Positions 1 to 10,200 of a stretch of DNA of 29,321 nt are shown here, piece after piece. The position numbers and the translations under genes are program-made. Each line of letters opens with the position of its first letter. The stretch's first letter is position 1. The notes beneath the pieces were generated by a model. The model did no database searches. It saw nothing but the letters and a program-made list of their open reading frames with translations, and had not been told where the DNA came from. The DNA is from Nemertoderma westbladi (Eukaryota; Xenacoelomorpha; Nemertodermatida; Nemertodermatidae), in the NCBI GenBank assembly GCA_032718475.1, contig JAUCBJ010000654.1, positions 1-29,321 on the forward strand, read 5' to 3'.

Positions 1-2254
1 TAACTGTCTCAATACACTGTGAATATAATTTTGGTATTGAATATGTTGGTTGTAAGGTGTTGGTAGGCATATTCTTCTGTTGTTGTGTAGGGAGTTCGAT
101 ATTTTCAAACAACCATATGTCATATTAAATTGTCCGTTTGCAGCAGAATATACATCTTCTTTCCTGTGTTGTACATGGTTTACTCTACTATGTATGAATA
201 ATTTCTTATCATTGCTGTAGAGGTTTGTACTTTGCCCAGGATAGTAATAACAATATTTATTACTATTAATATTATTATTATTAACTTCTTGCACTTTCAC
301 ATTTTGGCCAGGCCACATACTCTCTTGTAGATATGTTGTGAGGTCAGCTGCCTCAATTGTTACTTTGGCTTCCTTGAGATAGCCTCTGTTATTGACCAAT
401 ACATTAATTGGGTGCTTACCAGTTTGTTGAAAACAGAAGTTGAGATAATGTGTGAGCTGGAGTTGGCAGGAAGACCAGATACTAGTATATACTTCTTAGG
501 AATACTCGATTCAATGTTATTATTACCAGTTTCTTGTACATGATAACTTTTGGGTAGAGATGCCTTACTGGTTTGATGTTTATCTCTGTGAGTAGATATT
601 TTACCTATTTTGTCCTTAGTTATTTCTGAGACATTTTCTTTGTTACTCATTTCCTTAAAGCCACTCGATATAGTTCGAAAATGTCCCAATAGTTCACTCT
701 GTTGTTTGAGCAAGACACTAAGCTGAGTTTCACAATCTAACTCACCATAACTATTTGATATTGTTATGTTATTTTTACTCTCTGTTATGTGTGTCGGTGC
801 TGCTGCTGCTTTCCCTTTGTATGTTTTCCAAGAAGAGCTGCTAGTACTCAATTCTTCAAAAGAGGATGGGTTCTCCACAGATGGTGTGACTGGCTGGGGA
901 GTTTGTTCAAGAATTTTAAGAGTTTTGCTCGAGCAATCTTCCATCTCACTTACCTTAGATGGCTGATGATTGGGTGACGGATTTTCTGATTCACTGTCAC
1001 TGTTAATATTTTGAAAAACCCTATTCTTTGTATTCTTTTTCTTGCCTTTGTCTTTACTTTTTTCCCTTTGCCTCCGTTTATCTGTCTTGGTGATTGTTCA
1101 TCACTGCATTTTATTGACATATTCGAGTCGCATGTTCCAGTGTTATATTCCAACTTCGATTCCAATGTTAAAATTTCAGATTTTAGATTTGTACATGTAC
1201 TACTCAATGATTTTACTTCAAGTTGAAGGTTGGTTACTAAATCTAATAGTTGAGGGAAGCTGAAAGTATCCACGTTTCCTATGTTGGCTCTCTTTTTAAA
1301 ATTAGTTGTCAATGCTTTGCTTTCGTATGTCAGAGCAAATTCAGCCACATCCATAGCTAGTTCGTCCACGGATCGTCTCTTTAGAGTTTTTATGCTTAGC
1401 CCTGTTGTCTCTCCTACTATTTCTTGTAGAATGTCATTGAATAGAAGCTTCTGAAACTGTGTGAGGCGATCCATTCCAAGTGGTGTTAGTGATCTTGCAA
1501 AAGTTTCTCTGGGATTATGGATTAAGTGTAATGATTTTACAACATTTATAAAATCTTCAGAGGATTTTACTAAATCAAAATCGTTCCATGTTGATTCAAT
1601 AGTTGGCAGAACTCTAAGGTGCGAGCTTGTTGTCTTTAATATAGGTTCTGCTAAATGGCACCTATTATTATTATTGTTTACTTCATTCTGCTTATTTGAG
1701 GAAGTACCATTATTGCTCTCATAATCAAAGCATGACAAATTGTGTATTCCTTGACGATTTGCAGGAAGGATATTTTTGATATCAGAGTGTGGGATAGTGG
1801 CAGATGAGACAATTTTAACATTTTCAACTGATTCTCTCAACCACTGCCGAATGTCATGACTATTCTCATAGAAAGGTAGAATAGAGCTCTTGTTCTCAGC
1901 AATAGCCAGTCCATACATACAAATAAATATACCGCAATCAAAGTTATTGTTCTGCCTTGGAAATGGATTATGAGTATTGATTGTTACCCATTCCGAAGAT
2001 TCTGACCCTTTAGTGGTTGTAGCTTTTGATATTGTGTTTAACAAAGAGCATATTAATTTTGCTGTCGGTGTAATTGTTGTATCTGTCATGGAACAATAAG
2101 TAAATACAACTTTAGTGGATGTGTCCGCAATATGTAGTCGATAGTGGTTGTTATGTATATCAGGGAAACAAATAATGTGGCTGGATGAGATGCAGCAGTT
2201 GCTGGTAATATATCGTATTGCTGCAGAAATATCGAATGTAGATTGATGTAACTT
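1..2254 (-). pseudogene. Ulp1/SENP-like protease-containing element protein, 5' truncated, two frame changes
   Basis: The minus strand is open from 2254 to the window edge in three successive frames; the longest ATG-started pieces are 2089-950 and 944-360. The first ~110 residues match the second half of the Ulp1/SENP (C48) fold: HYRLHIAD (His codon 2144-2146), then PRQNNNFDCG with the oxyanion Gln (1952-1954) and nucleophile Cys (1934-1936). The family Asp position (YDS) reads YCS here (Cys codon 2093-2095). Then comes a Ser/Asn-rich linker, a predicted coiled coil around 1130-1260, a Lys-rich stretch near 1020-1075, and a tail rich in Asn and Ser. The frame changes between about 1100 and 1050 (near an A6 run) and again at about 430 (a T4 run); each is one base short. 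After both shifts the frame stays open to position 1. Ulp1 domains occur in host SUMO proteases and in several transposon classes; the neighbours favour a transposon protein. The 5' end is cut at 2255 where the gypsy fragment begins. The region beyond the coiled coil is unrecognised. Confidence 0.7.
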
Positions 2255-2268
2255 TTATTCATTAATTC
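2255..2268. other. Head-to-head junction of two truncated elements
   Basis: The minus-strand protease frame is closed by a TAA (2257-2255) and the plus-strand gypsy RNase H frame by a TAA at 2263-2265. Recognisable protein on each side therefore ends within about 10 bases of the other. The interval is made of attcattaattcatt, a short near-repeat. No spacer, LTR or target duplication is seen. The join could be a recombination or end-joining scar, an insertion boundary, or an assembly join. Confidence 0.6.
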
Positions 2269-3930
2269 ATTAACAAGTGCCGGATATATCTGTCTGGTCT
2301 ACCGGAATTCACAGTGGTCACCGACCACCGCCCACTGGTCACTATATTTAATAAATACAGCATTGACCAAGTGGACAATGGCAAACTGCAGCGTATAAAA
2401 GCGGATCTGCAGAGTTGCTACCAGTTCCGGGTAGAGTGGCAGAAGGGCAAGGCCCATCGAATAGCTGATGGCCTGAGTCGTGCCCCCGTCGACAAACCGA
2501 CGATCGATGATAGTCAACCCGAGGAAGAACCTATAAATATCGCAACAATCTACGCAAACTTACCTCACACTACGACATCGATCAAGGATCCCATGTTGAC
2601 CGAATTACATAACGCAGCATTGGGCGATATTGACTATATTGAACTCATCCGGCAAATCCGGGATGACTTCCGGAATATAAACTCAGCCTCGCCGTATATT
2701 CGTCAATTTAAATCAATATCGGACAGTCTCGCAATCTCACCCGATAATCTGATAGTTTACGGGAACAGACTGGTTATCCCACAAACCTACCAGCATCAGG
2801 TTCTAGAACGACTACATGCCTCCCACCAAGGCATAACCAGAACCAAACAAAGGGCGTGGCAAACGGTTTACTGGCCAGGTATTGGTGGTGATATCGAGCG
2901 TACTATCCGACAGTGTACCAAGTGCCAGGAAATCCGGCCGAGTCTCCAGAAGGAGACTATGCTATCAGAGGACATTCCAGGACGTCCATTTGTATCTGCC
3001 TCCGCCGATCTATTCTCCATAGGGGGGAAACACTATCTAGTGTATTCCGACCGACTGTCGGGATATCCCGAAGTCCATGAATGGAAACACAACCCAACAT
3101 CACGGGATGTTGTATTCGCAATTCGTAGATGGTTCGTTAACCTCGGTGTACCGACAACACTACGTACCGATGGTGGACCACAGTTCGACTCTGCGCACTT
3201 CAGGGACTTTTGTAAACGATGGGGGGTCAACTGGACTCCCAGTAGCCCACACTACCCGCAGTCCAATGGCCACGCCGAGTCAGCGGTGAAGGCTGTAAAA
3301 CACCTGCTATTAAAGGTACCGAGGAACGACTCCAACTCCGACGAATTCCTCACTGGACTTTTGGAGTTGAGGAACACTCCACGCGCTGATGGGCTGTCTC
3401 CTAATGAGACTGTCTTCGGACACATACTACGGTCGAAGGTTCCTGCCCATCACAGCGCCTACGCACAACATTGGCGGGAAACGGCGGATGAAACAGACAA
3501 CCGTGCAGCCGAACTCCGGAACCGAAACATTGCTCACTATAACGAGACTTCGCGGGACCACAAACCACTCAGGATCGGGATGGACATCCGCATCCAGAGT
3601 ACGGACCGACCGAAACGTTGGACTAAAACTGGAACGATCGTCAGTATCGGAAAAAACCGGGATTACCACGTGAAGCTGCCATCTGGCAGAACATGGTGGA
3701 GAAACCGTCGATTCCTACGTCCTTTATATCCGGAAGTTGAACCAATAACACCCGAACCAGCGAATGAACTGTCAAACAACGTTGGATCGCAAAAAAGTGC
3801 CATTTACCAGCCAAGTGACAACGAGTCCGAAACTGAAAGTAATTGGCAAGTTGTTGAACCACGCCGCAGTACACGCCACAAAAAGCCCGTGGTCCGGTTT
3901 GGGGATACGACCGTAAAACTATTCTCTTAA
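2266..3930 (+). CDS. pol: Ty3/gypsy Pol fragment: RNase H C-terminus plus integrase
   Basis: This is the C-terminal part of a Ty3/gypsy polyprotein, open from 2266; the GTG at 2314 used as a start is internal and no true start is present. It opens inside RNase H (KCRIYLSGL, TDHRPL, then GKAHRIADGLSR). Counting from 2314, the integrase follows: HHCC zinc domain (H168, H171, C201, C204), then the catalytic core with D232 (ADLFS), D286 (TDGGPQF) and E322 (GHAES), giving D-D-35-E spacing. A GPY/F-like module with a WRNRRFLRPL motif and an acidic, Ser-rich tail ending STRHKK...KLFS complete it. Integrase inserts element cDNA into the chromosome. The frame has no stops over 1.6 kb, so the copy is young or was recently active. 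Gag, protease, RT and most of RNase H are missing at the 2255-2268 junction. Confidence 0.92.
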   Translation, partial: FINKCRIYLSGLPEFTVVTDHRPLVTIFNKYSIDQVDNGKLQRIKADLQSCYQFRVEWQKGKAHRIADGLSRAPVDKPTIDDSQPEEEPINIATIYANLPHTTTSIKDPMLTELHNAALGDIDYIELIRQIRDDFRNINSASPYIRQFKSISDSLAISPDNLIVYGNRLVIPQTYQHQVLERLHASHQGITRTKQRAWQTVYWPGIGGDIERTIRQCTKCQEIRPSLQKETMLSEDIPGRPFVSASADLFSIGGKHYLVYSDRLSGYPEVHEWKHNPTSRDVVFAIRRWFVNLGVPTTLRTDGGPQFDSAHFRDFCKRWGVNWTPSSPHYPQSNGHAESAVKAVKHLLLKVPRNDSNSDEFLTGLLELRNTPRADGLSPNETVFGHILRSKVPAHHSAYAQHWRETADETDNRAAELRNRNIAHYNETSRDHKPLRIGMDIRIQSTDRPKRWTKTGTIVSIGKNRDYHVKLPSGRTWWRNRRFLRPLYPEVEPITPEPANELSNNVGSQKSAIYQPSDNESETESNWQVVEPRRSTRHKKPVVRFGDTTVKLFS

Positions 3931-3961
3931 CTCTTAAGACCATTGTAGAACTAATGATCTC

Positions 3962-3975
3962 GGAGGAAAGGGGGG
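3962..3975 (+). other. Polypurine tract of the gypsy element
   Basis: A purine run (ggaggaaagggggg) sits 31 bases after the integrase stop and directly before TGTCGTGACC, the usual LTR TG start. In LTR retrotransposons this tract primes plus-strand DNA synthesis, so its position marks the inner edge of the 3' LTR. Confidence 0.75.
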
Positions 3976-4196
3976 TGTCGTGACCTCATAACAAACTAGA
4001 TGGCTCGCCCCAATATACTTTATGGACCTACCGTAGCTGGTTATGGGGTACCGGTACTTAACACTGCAGCACTGTAAGACATTATACTGATATACTTAAT
4101 TCTGTAATTATATGGAAGTAGCCAGATCGATTAACCTGTACTTAACACTGCAAGGCCTATCACAGTATCAGTATTCTGTAGATCATTGAAACATAA
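3976..4196 (+). mobile_element. Partial 3' LTR of the gypsy element
   Basis: The LTR begins TGTCGTGACC right after the polypurine tract. No 5' LTR is in the window for comparison, so its true length is unknown; it runs at most to 4196, where BEL/Pao integrase coding begins in frame. It contains an imperfect internal duplication: gtacttaacactgca occurs at 4054-4068 and 4138-4152, each preceded by a tatgga word. The end is probably truncated because no TG...CA boundary with a flanking duplication is visible. Confidence 0.55.
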
Positions 4197-5297
4197 TACA
4201 TACCCTGTAGGAAAGCATTCAGTAGGCCTTTAACACAGCGAGAGGCAGAATTACCTAGGGAACGAGTAAGCTTCTATGAAACACCTTTTACTAATACCGG
4301 TGTGGATTTATTTGGCCCTATTGAAGTATATCGTGCTAGGACTATAGTCAAGAGATGGTGTGTCATCTTTGTTTGTATGACTGGCAGAGCTATCCATCTC
4401 GATATGGTGAACGATTTATCTACCAACAGCTTCCTATTAAGCTTACGACGACAGATCGCTCGCTTTGGAACTAGTAACACGATGAGATCTGATAAGGGAA
4501 CAAACTTCATTGGTGCCAACAATGAAATCAAAGCTTACGTCAAAGATTGGAACCAAAGACAGGTGGACGATCAGCTACGAGTAACAGCGTCTAGCTGGAC
4601 CTTCAACGCCGCCGACGCCCCTTGGTGGGGAGGAAGTTGGGAGAGATTAATAAGAAGTGTGAAGACCGCATTTCACTTTATAGTGCCGTGCCGCGCGTAT
4701 CTCACCGACGAACTTTTGCGGACGTTAATGGAGGAAATCGCCGCCTATCTCAACGAGAGACCGCTTATGCCAGTCTCATCGAGTCCCGATTCCCTGGAAG
4801 CGCTAACACCCGCGCACTTCCTACTGAAGAAACCTGTAGCCATGCTCCCACAATCGGAAATCACAGACGGAGACGAATACTGCCGGCAAACTTGGCTACT
4901 CATGCAGTTGTTATCCCGTCATTTCGCTGACCATTTCGAAAAACACTATCTGCCCACGCTACAACTTCGAACGAAGTGGTTTGCGCAGCAAGAAAACGTC
5001 AGCGCTGGAGACATGGTCCTTATTGTGGATGCAGATCTTCCACGTAAGCGGTGGCAGACAGGTCGTATCATCGAGACTCACATCTCGGATGACGGTTTGG
5101 TGCGATCGGTAGAACTCGTCGTCATGCAACGTAACTTCAAGAAACCGGGAATTGTCTTCGAGACACAGCAGCTCAATCGCCCAGTTGGTCGCTTATGTTT
5201 ATATATGCTATTTTTATTTTTAATATATATTACTATAGTATATATTACTATATTTACTATGGAAGACAAGATACTCTTCCCACGACCACCTCCCTAA
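4197..5297 (+). CDS. pol: BEL/Pao Pol fragment: integrase core and C-terminal DUF5641-like domain
   Basis: This is the C-terminal end of a BEL/Pao polyprotein, open from 4197 after an in-frame TAA (4194-4196); the GTG at 4302 is internal. Before the core lie LPRERV and PFTNTGVD, typical of BEL integrases. The catalytic core has Asp in VDLFGP (codon after 4302), Asp64 in MRSDKGTNF and Glu114 in WWGGSWERLI (numbered from 4302). The D-to-E spacing of 49 is longer than in gypsy, as expected for BEL/Pao. The tail has TKWFAQQENVSAGDMVL and LPRKRWQTGRI, the signature of the DUF5641 domain. The last ~30 residues (hydrophobic, then Pro-rich) look like read-through into 3' sequence. RT, RNase H and Gag are absent; the fragment starts exactly where the gypsy LTR stops. 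Confidence 0.9.
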   Translation, partial: YIPCRKAFSRPLTQREAELPRERVSFYETPFTNTGVDLFGPIEVYRARTIVKRWCVIFVCMTGRAIHLDMVNDLSTNSFLLSLRRQIARFGTSNTMRSDKGTNFIGANNEIKAYVKDWNQRQVDDQLRVTASSWTFNAADAPWWGGSWERLIRSVKTAFHFIVPCRAYLTDELLRTLMEEIAAYLNERPLMPVSSSPDSLEALTPAHFLLKKPVAMLPQSEITDGDEYCRQTWLLMQLLSRHFADHFEKHYLPTLQLRTKWFAQQENVSAGDMVLIVDADLPRKRWQTGRIIETHISDDGLVRSVELVVMQRNFKKPGIVFETQQLNRPVGRLCLYMLFLFLIYITIVYITIFTMEDKILFPRPPP

Positions 5298-5345
5298 TCC
5301 AACAAACATCTAGGGACTCCCCAGCTTAGTAGCGTATGGAGTGGG

Positions 5346-5690
5346 TGTGTGACCAGATTATTTTATATTCTTATCATTTTATATTTATGTATATATTATT
5401 ATGTAATTTTATTATAATCGTTTTCTTTAATTTTATTTAGCAGAATGTTATTTTAGCGATCATTTAGTAGATTAGTGCAATATATATTCGCGTTTATTAC
5501 TTAACTACTTATATATTACATATTTAGTGCGACGGCGAGAAATAATTCTTTTTCTCCTTCCTTACTGTCCGTATTACATTACAAATACGTAACTACAGTA
5601 AGATGAAATATCCGTACTTATTAAAGTACAATAAAGCTCCTACTATATTCAAGTATTATTGGTAAAGTAGAGTATTAGGAATGCAAAATT
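5346..5690 (+). mobile_element. Possible 3' LTR of the BEL/Pao element
   Basis: About 50 bases after the BEL stop, a short purine-rich run (tggagtggg) is followed by TGTGTGACCAG, a plausible LTR start. The AT-rich stretch that follows contains a polyadenylation signal AATAAA at 5630-5635. No second LTR copy exists in the window, so the outer boundary near 5690 is a guess. Confidence 0.35.
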
Positions 5691-5879
5691 CAGATCCTCG
5701 TGTCTCGGCTAAACCAAGCTCTGGGTAGACCTTGGAAACGACTTGCCTCTTCTCACTGACATTGCTTCGTGCGATATTGCTCTCATACCGTATATTAAAT
5801 AATACATATAGTAGCGTGATGTCCCTCTAATAGTAGCGTATAACGCAAAATAAATCTGTTAAACCCTTTGACCATCTGC

Positions 5880-6205
5880 AATTCTAGTCGATTAAGATAT
5901 CGCGGCACCCACCGGTATACTTGAAAGACAAAATTCTAGAATCAGTGGTTAACGTCCCCAGACAAGTTCTGGAATAAACTGGTGCCCATCCTAAATATTA
6001 ATTATTAATATTTACCAAATATGTCAAATTTTAGATCCTTTAAAATTCTAGTCGATTAAGATATCATAGCACTTACCGATACTCTTAAAAAAGACAAAAT
6101 TCCTAGAATCAAGGATCCCAGTCCCCAGACATGTTCTGGAATAAAATTGTGTCTATTTAATATTAAATAATAAAATTTACGGGAATAACTTTAAAATTCA
6201 TATTT
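5880..6205. repeat. Two-copy 164-bp tandem repeat
   Basis: aattctagtcgattaag occurs at 5880 and again at 6044, a 164-bp offset. The copies share further blocks in the same order: agacaaaattc(c)tagaatca, gtccccagaca(a/t)gttctggaataaa. They have diverged by substitutions and small indels, and their AT-rich second halves align only loosely. No coding potential is seen. They may belong to the LTR or untranslated part of a neighbouring element. Confidence 0.7.
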
Positions 6206-6966
6206 TAATGAATTTAATAAATTTTCATTTTATACAATTTATAACATTCCCAAAATTCCTTTAATTAATAGATCATGGGAGCGGAGATTCACTCTATTAA
6301 GTGTATTAGTGTGCGAGAATCTCCAATATATAGTCAATAGCCGATAAAATTCATAAAATCATGTATAAAGGGGATATTGACCATTAAAGAATTACTATTA
6401 AATAGCATCCCGTGTAAGTATGCATGAGAATTACCCTAATTCTACCGCTAGCTTTCCATAATGTCACCATGGCAACAACCACGCTAGAATTAGAAGTGAG
6501 TTAAAAGAACAATAGAAAGCTTGCCCCATTGAATAGCATAGGGAATAAATAGCGCACTGCTAGTATCCAAGGATACATAATAAATAAAGTGACATTCTGG
6601 AAGGCACTGACTAATGGACAAATGGCCCGAATGTGTGCAGTTTGTGACAATTGTGTTGAATTTGTGCGTTTATAGGTGAATGTTACTGCTAAAGTGTGTT
6701 TACAGTAGCGAGTCGCAATTGTGAAAGTAGCCCTAACTCTCCAGAAAGAACCTGAAGTACATCTAAGCCTTTGGGACGGACAGTGGAGTGACTTGTGCCG
6801 GTTATTGTTGTCGTTGTGTAGCTACAGCGTTGGCGAAAGCACAGCGACGACGGTACATCAGCGCTGAGGATCTTGCACTGTCCGGGGGCAAAAGAGGGGT
6901 AGGCAGAGACGCCCGCTAGCCTAATATATAAACTCATTATAATATTGATAAACTCATATAGCAGAT
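6206..6966 (+). other. Non-coding leader upstream of the giant ORF
   Basis: There is no ORF of note. The left part is AT-rich; 6463-6476 holds an RFX X-box-like GTCACCATGGCAAC. An AATAAATAAA run lies near 6579-6588. From about 6700 to 6915 the sequence becomes GC-richer, resembling a transcribed leader, and ends with tataaactc and catatagcag just before the ATG at 6967. That last word could be a 3' splice site, but the pyrimidine tract is poor. No LTR copy shared with the sequence after 11218 was found by eye. Confidence 0.4.
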
Positions 6967-7266
6967 ATGACTGAGTTGATAGAAGATGATCTTGGTATCA
7001 GGGAGCGATATACTCTACCTTTACAAGCGTTTGTCGATAGCTTGATACGCAGCGACGCTGGTCCAACTACTACGGAGGATGATGGCCGTTATATCGAACC
7101 GCCAATGTCCCAGGAGCAACTTACGCGTGAATTGGATTATAGAAAGTTCACCGCTCGCTATACGCATCGTAATGGTACGTATATGGACTTCTTAACTACT
7201 GGCCATCCTATCGATTTACACGATATGGACGATGTAGACACCGAAAGGGGAAATGGTTTTATTTAA
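6967..7266 (+). CDS. N-terminal part of the giant Gag-like protein (99-aa ORF)
   Basis: This 99-residue acidic ORF (many Asp, Glu and Thr) starts at the first ATG after the leader and overlaps the next ORF by 14 bases. I recognise no domain. The downstream ORF lies in the +1 frame, and the switch falls at a GGGG run (7247-7250) followed by aaatggttttatttaaa. Removing one base there would make a single continuous protein, so this is most simply the N terminus of the 1321-aa product, separated by an indel or sequencing error. Programmed +1 frameshifting or reinitiation at the ATG 7253 are alternatives. The site does not match the Ty1 or Ty3 frameshift words I know. Confidence 0.6.
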   Translation: MTELIEDDLGIRERYTLPLQAFVDSLIRSDAGPTTTEDDGRYIEPPMSQEQLTRELDYRKFTARYTHRNGTYMDFLTTGHPIDLHDMDDVDTERGNGFI

Positions 7267-10200
7267 ATATCATACCCAGCGGAGTCGGAACGATAAACCG
7301 AGAATAGAACACGAGAACTCTATTCGAAACAGACTCGCAAGGGAAGACGTTGAAGAACCGGATAAACGCAGCGACTTCAACGATTATCTGGAATTCCTGA
7401 GAGAGACCTATCTCAATATTGCCAGCCAACAAAATCTCAAAACTCGATATCCTCAAGGTATACATCATGATCCTATGATAGAACTCAAACGACTCTATTT
7501 CACTATGATGTATCTTACCACCGATCGACCGCTACCTGTCGTCCCAGATAGCTTCGAACAGATGGAGGAATATTGTAAAACTGGAGAACGATCACCCGCG
7601 TTTCCCCTGCAGGACGTGCGTCTTTGGTATTACTGCGACGAATGCCCTAGACCCAATCAGCAAACGGAAAGACATAAACATCCGCGGAGACGTTGCGCTA
7701 AACACAGTTTTACACGATATACTTATGGGAGTTTCGAGCGAAACCTGTTCGACGTATCACCTACGGTCGCTCGTCTCAAACGATCCTTGAACAAACCAAT
7801 GATCAGAGTTCCGGAATACTCGGTCAGACCTCCTCATTCCTCAGTTAGACCTCAGACTCTTGATCCTAATAGTATCACGGATCCTCCCGAACTGTACTCA
7901 CTGTTCAAAGATCTAATGTTACCCGAACAGTTGATCGGTGGCACTCCGGTAGTGGGCTCGCTAGATATTCGCCAACCCTACCTAGCCGGATTAGGACGCG
8001 GTCATATGATATCGCCGTTTAACCCGTACAACCGTCCCAGCTTCACCCCAATACAACCCGTTACGGAAGTCGAAGAGAGCGTCGTACGAAACGCATTAGA
8101 CGCTATTCGGCAGAAAATCGGAAAGGGAACTTACGATTGTTTGGAGAAACGTAAATTGCAACAACAAGTCCAAGCGGTGAAGGAATTAGCTTTACCCCAG
8201 TTCGATAGAGAAATACAAAATCTCGAGGAGGACATCGAACGTGGACGAACCTACTCTTTACAAGAGTTCCTAGATGAGCGTCTACAACAACAAGCGGAGG
8301 AAAATCAGCTCGAGGAGAGACATATAGAACTAGATGAGAGAGAAGAAGCAGCTTTAGCTCAACCCGAAGCTCAAATCCTTATGACGGATCTCTACTCTAA
8401 AACCATCCTTCATCCCTCGATGTTTCTCCATTTCGGAGACAAACTCTTTGCGACGGTACAACCCCAACCGGTTGATATCAACCTAAGATCTCGAGATCTT
8501 ATCGCTGACGCTCCCATGTTGCAACGCCCGCCCATCGAAGCCGCTCGTGTCGATGGTATACTCGTTGAACCTCCGGACAATAGAGCGGATCTTGTCCGTC
8601 GCATGGTACACGATGTAAACATACGCGCTAGACCTTTACCGGACTCGTTTTATGGGATCAAAGATCACCCTTATTACGTCAATCTAACACAATATTACAT
8701 GGTAAAACCAGAAGATCCTACACATAGTCTGAGGTTTCTACCACTCATAAATCCTCTCGATCTTGTCGAACTCGAACAACTGCAGAAACATCTGGATCAG
8801 TTAGTTAAAATAAACTCATTTCGAAAACCATATAATGTTTCCAGAATAGAGAAAGAAACAATACCTCCGTATAATCTTGATGGATTCATCAAAACTCGAT
8901 TAGTACACTGGAATCTTGACGTGTTATTCGAGGAGGAAAGAATACAACGATATGGAGATGTGGAAACATATACCACACAATATTTAAAGTATAGAGATCT
9001 ACCTAATGCAAGCGAATGCGCTACCTTGTGGCATCCAGTGGGAATGACCCTCGAAAACGCCACTAAAGAGTGGAACGAAACTCTTAACGTTATCGAGATG
9101 TATGGAGTTGTCACTTACGATAACGAAGGTAGCGTTCCGGTTGGAGAACTGGGAACTACGCGGATGATACACATACGAGGACTCGCTGGTTCTACCCACG
9201 TATTTACTCGAGCGTGTTCCGATGTGATTGATTATTCTTTTGAAACTCTTACTGAGACACAAAAGAAACTCCGACATGGACAATTCGAACTCGCGCAGCG
9301 TTACGTCACCGACACCGAGCGCAAACCGGCCATGGGTATCGATGGATCGATGTTACCCCAGCCCGTGCTCGAGATGTTGTTTAACGAAAGAATCCTTAAA
9401 ATCGGCTCAGCTGTTTATGGAGACCTACAAAACGACTTTCGGAATATGGAGAACATTCCATACCCTTTCGTTGATACTCAGCTGATTGCTCCCTGGGCAG
9501 AAGGCCGAGGTTTCTTCCGCACTATGTATGCCAATACACCCAGCGGCATTACTAAAGTACAACGAACCTCCATCGGACATCTTGCCTTTCAAGAATACGG
9601 ATGGAATTTCAAGGTTGGAAATCCTATCAATTACCAACAAATATATGGAGATCATTATTCTCGTTTATACTTTGATGGACCATTGACCGCACCTGGCGCC
9701 GTGTATAGCTTTATGAGTGTTCCACTTCGTCCCTCCTTAGCTATATACACGATCTTTGAAAACGCAGCACTTGCCGGTTGGCTAGCCGATGTGTGCAGTC
9801 GTACCATACGCGCCCATCCCTTAATACTTGGAACCAAACTCGCCAAGTTAGATGAACACAATAAATTCATCCGCTTCGAATGTTTAAGGCGCTTTCTGAC
9901 TCCGTTCCGTAACGTTGATAGTCAGTTCAAGGACCGCGCTCTGACCAAACTCAGCCTAAGAGACTCAGCTGCGGAGAACCTAAACAGCGCGGGATTTGCC
10001 CTCTTTCAGGACGTTTGTATACAGAACTTACATTCCTCTGTTATACAAAGACCCCGAATACCCACGGGTTATTCTGTCGTGGAAGTTCAGACAGTGGGTC
10101 CGCTTGCGGAGACAGCCGCACCTACCTCAGCTATGCAATTGGAAGACGAACCAATATGCTTAGAATCTGAAGCGATCCAGCCTACAGCGCCCCGGAGCAG

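Noticed and set aside
944-955. Perfect-looking splice donor (AAG|GTAAGT, minus strand) at the end of the 379-aa frame
   Set aside because: A one-base shift upstream gives a frame that reads straight through this site into the next ORF with a protein-like, acidic composition, so an intron is not needed.
766-1724. Plus-strand ORFs opposite the Ulp1 region
   Set aside because: They are antisense shadows of the minus-strand protein frame.
3033-3943. Minus-strand and alternative-frame ORFs within the gypsy integrase
   Set aside because: They are shadows of the intact integrase frame, with no domain of their own.
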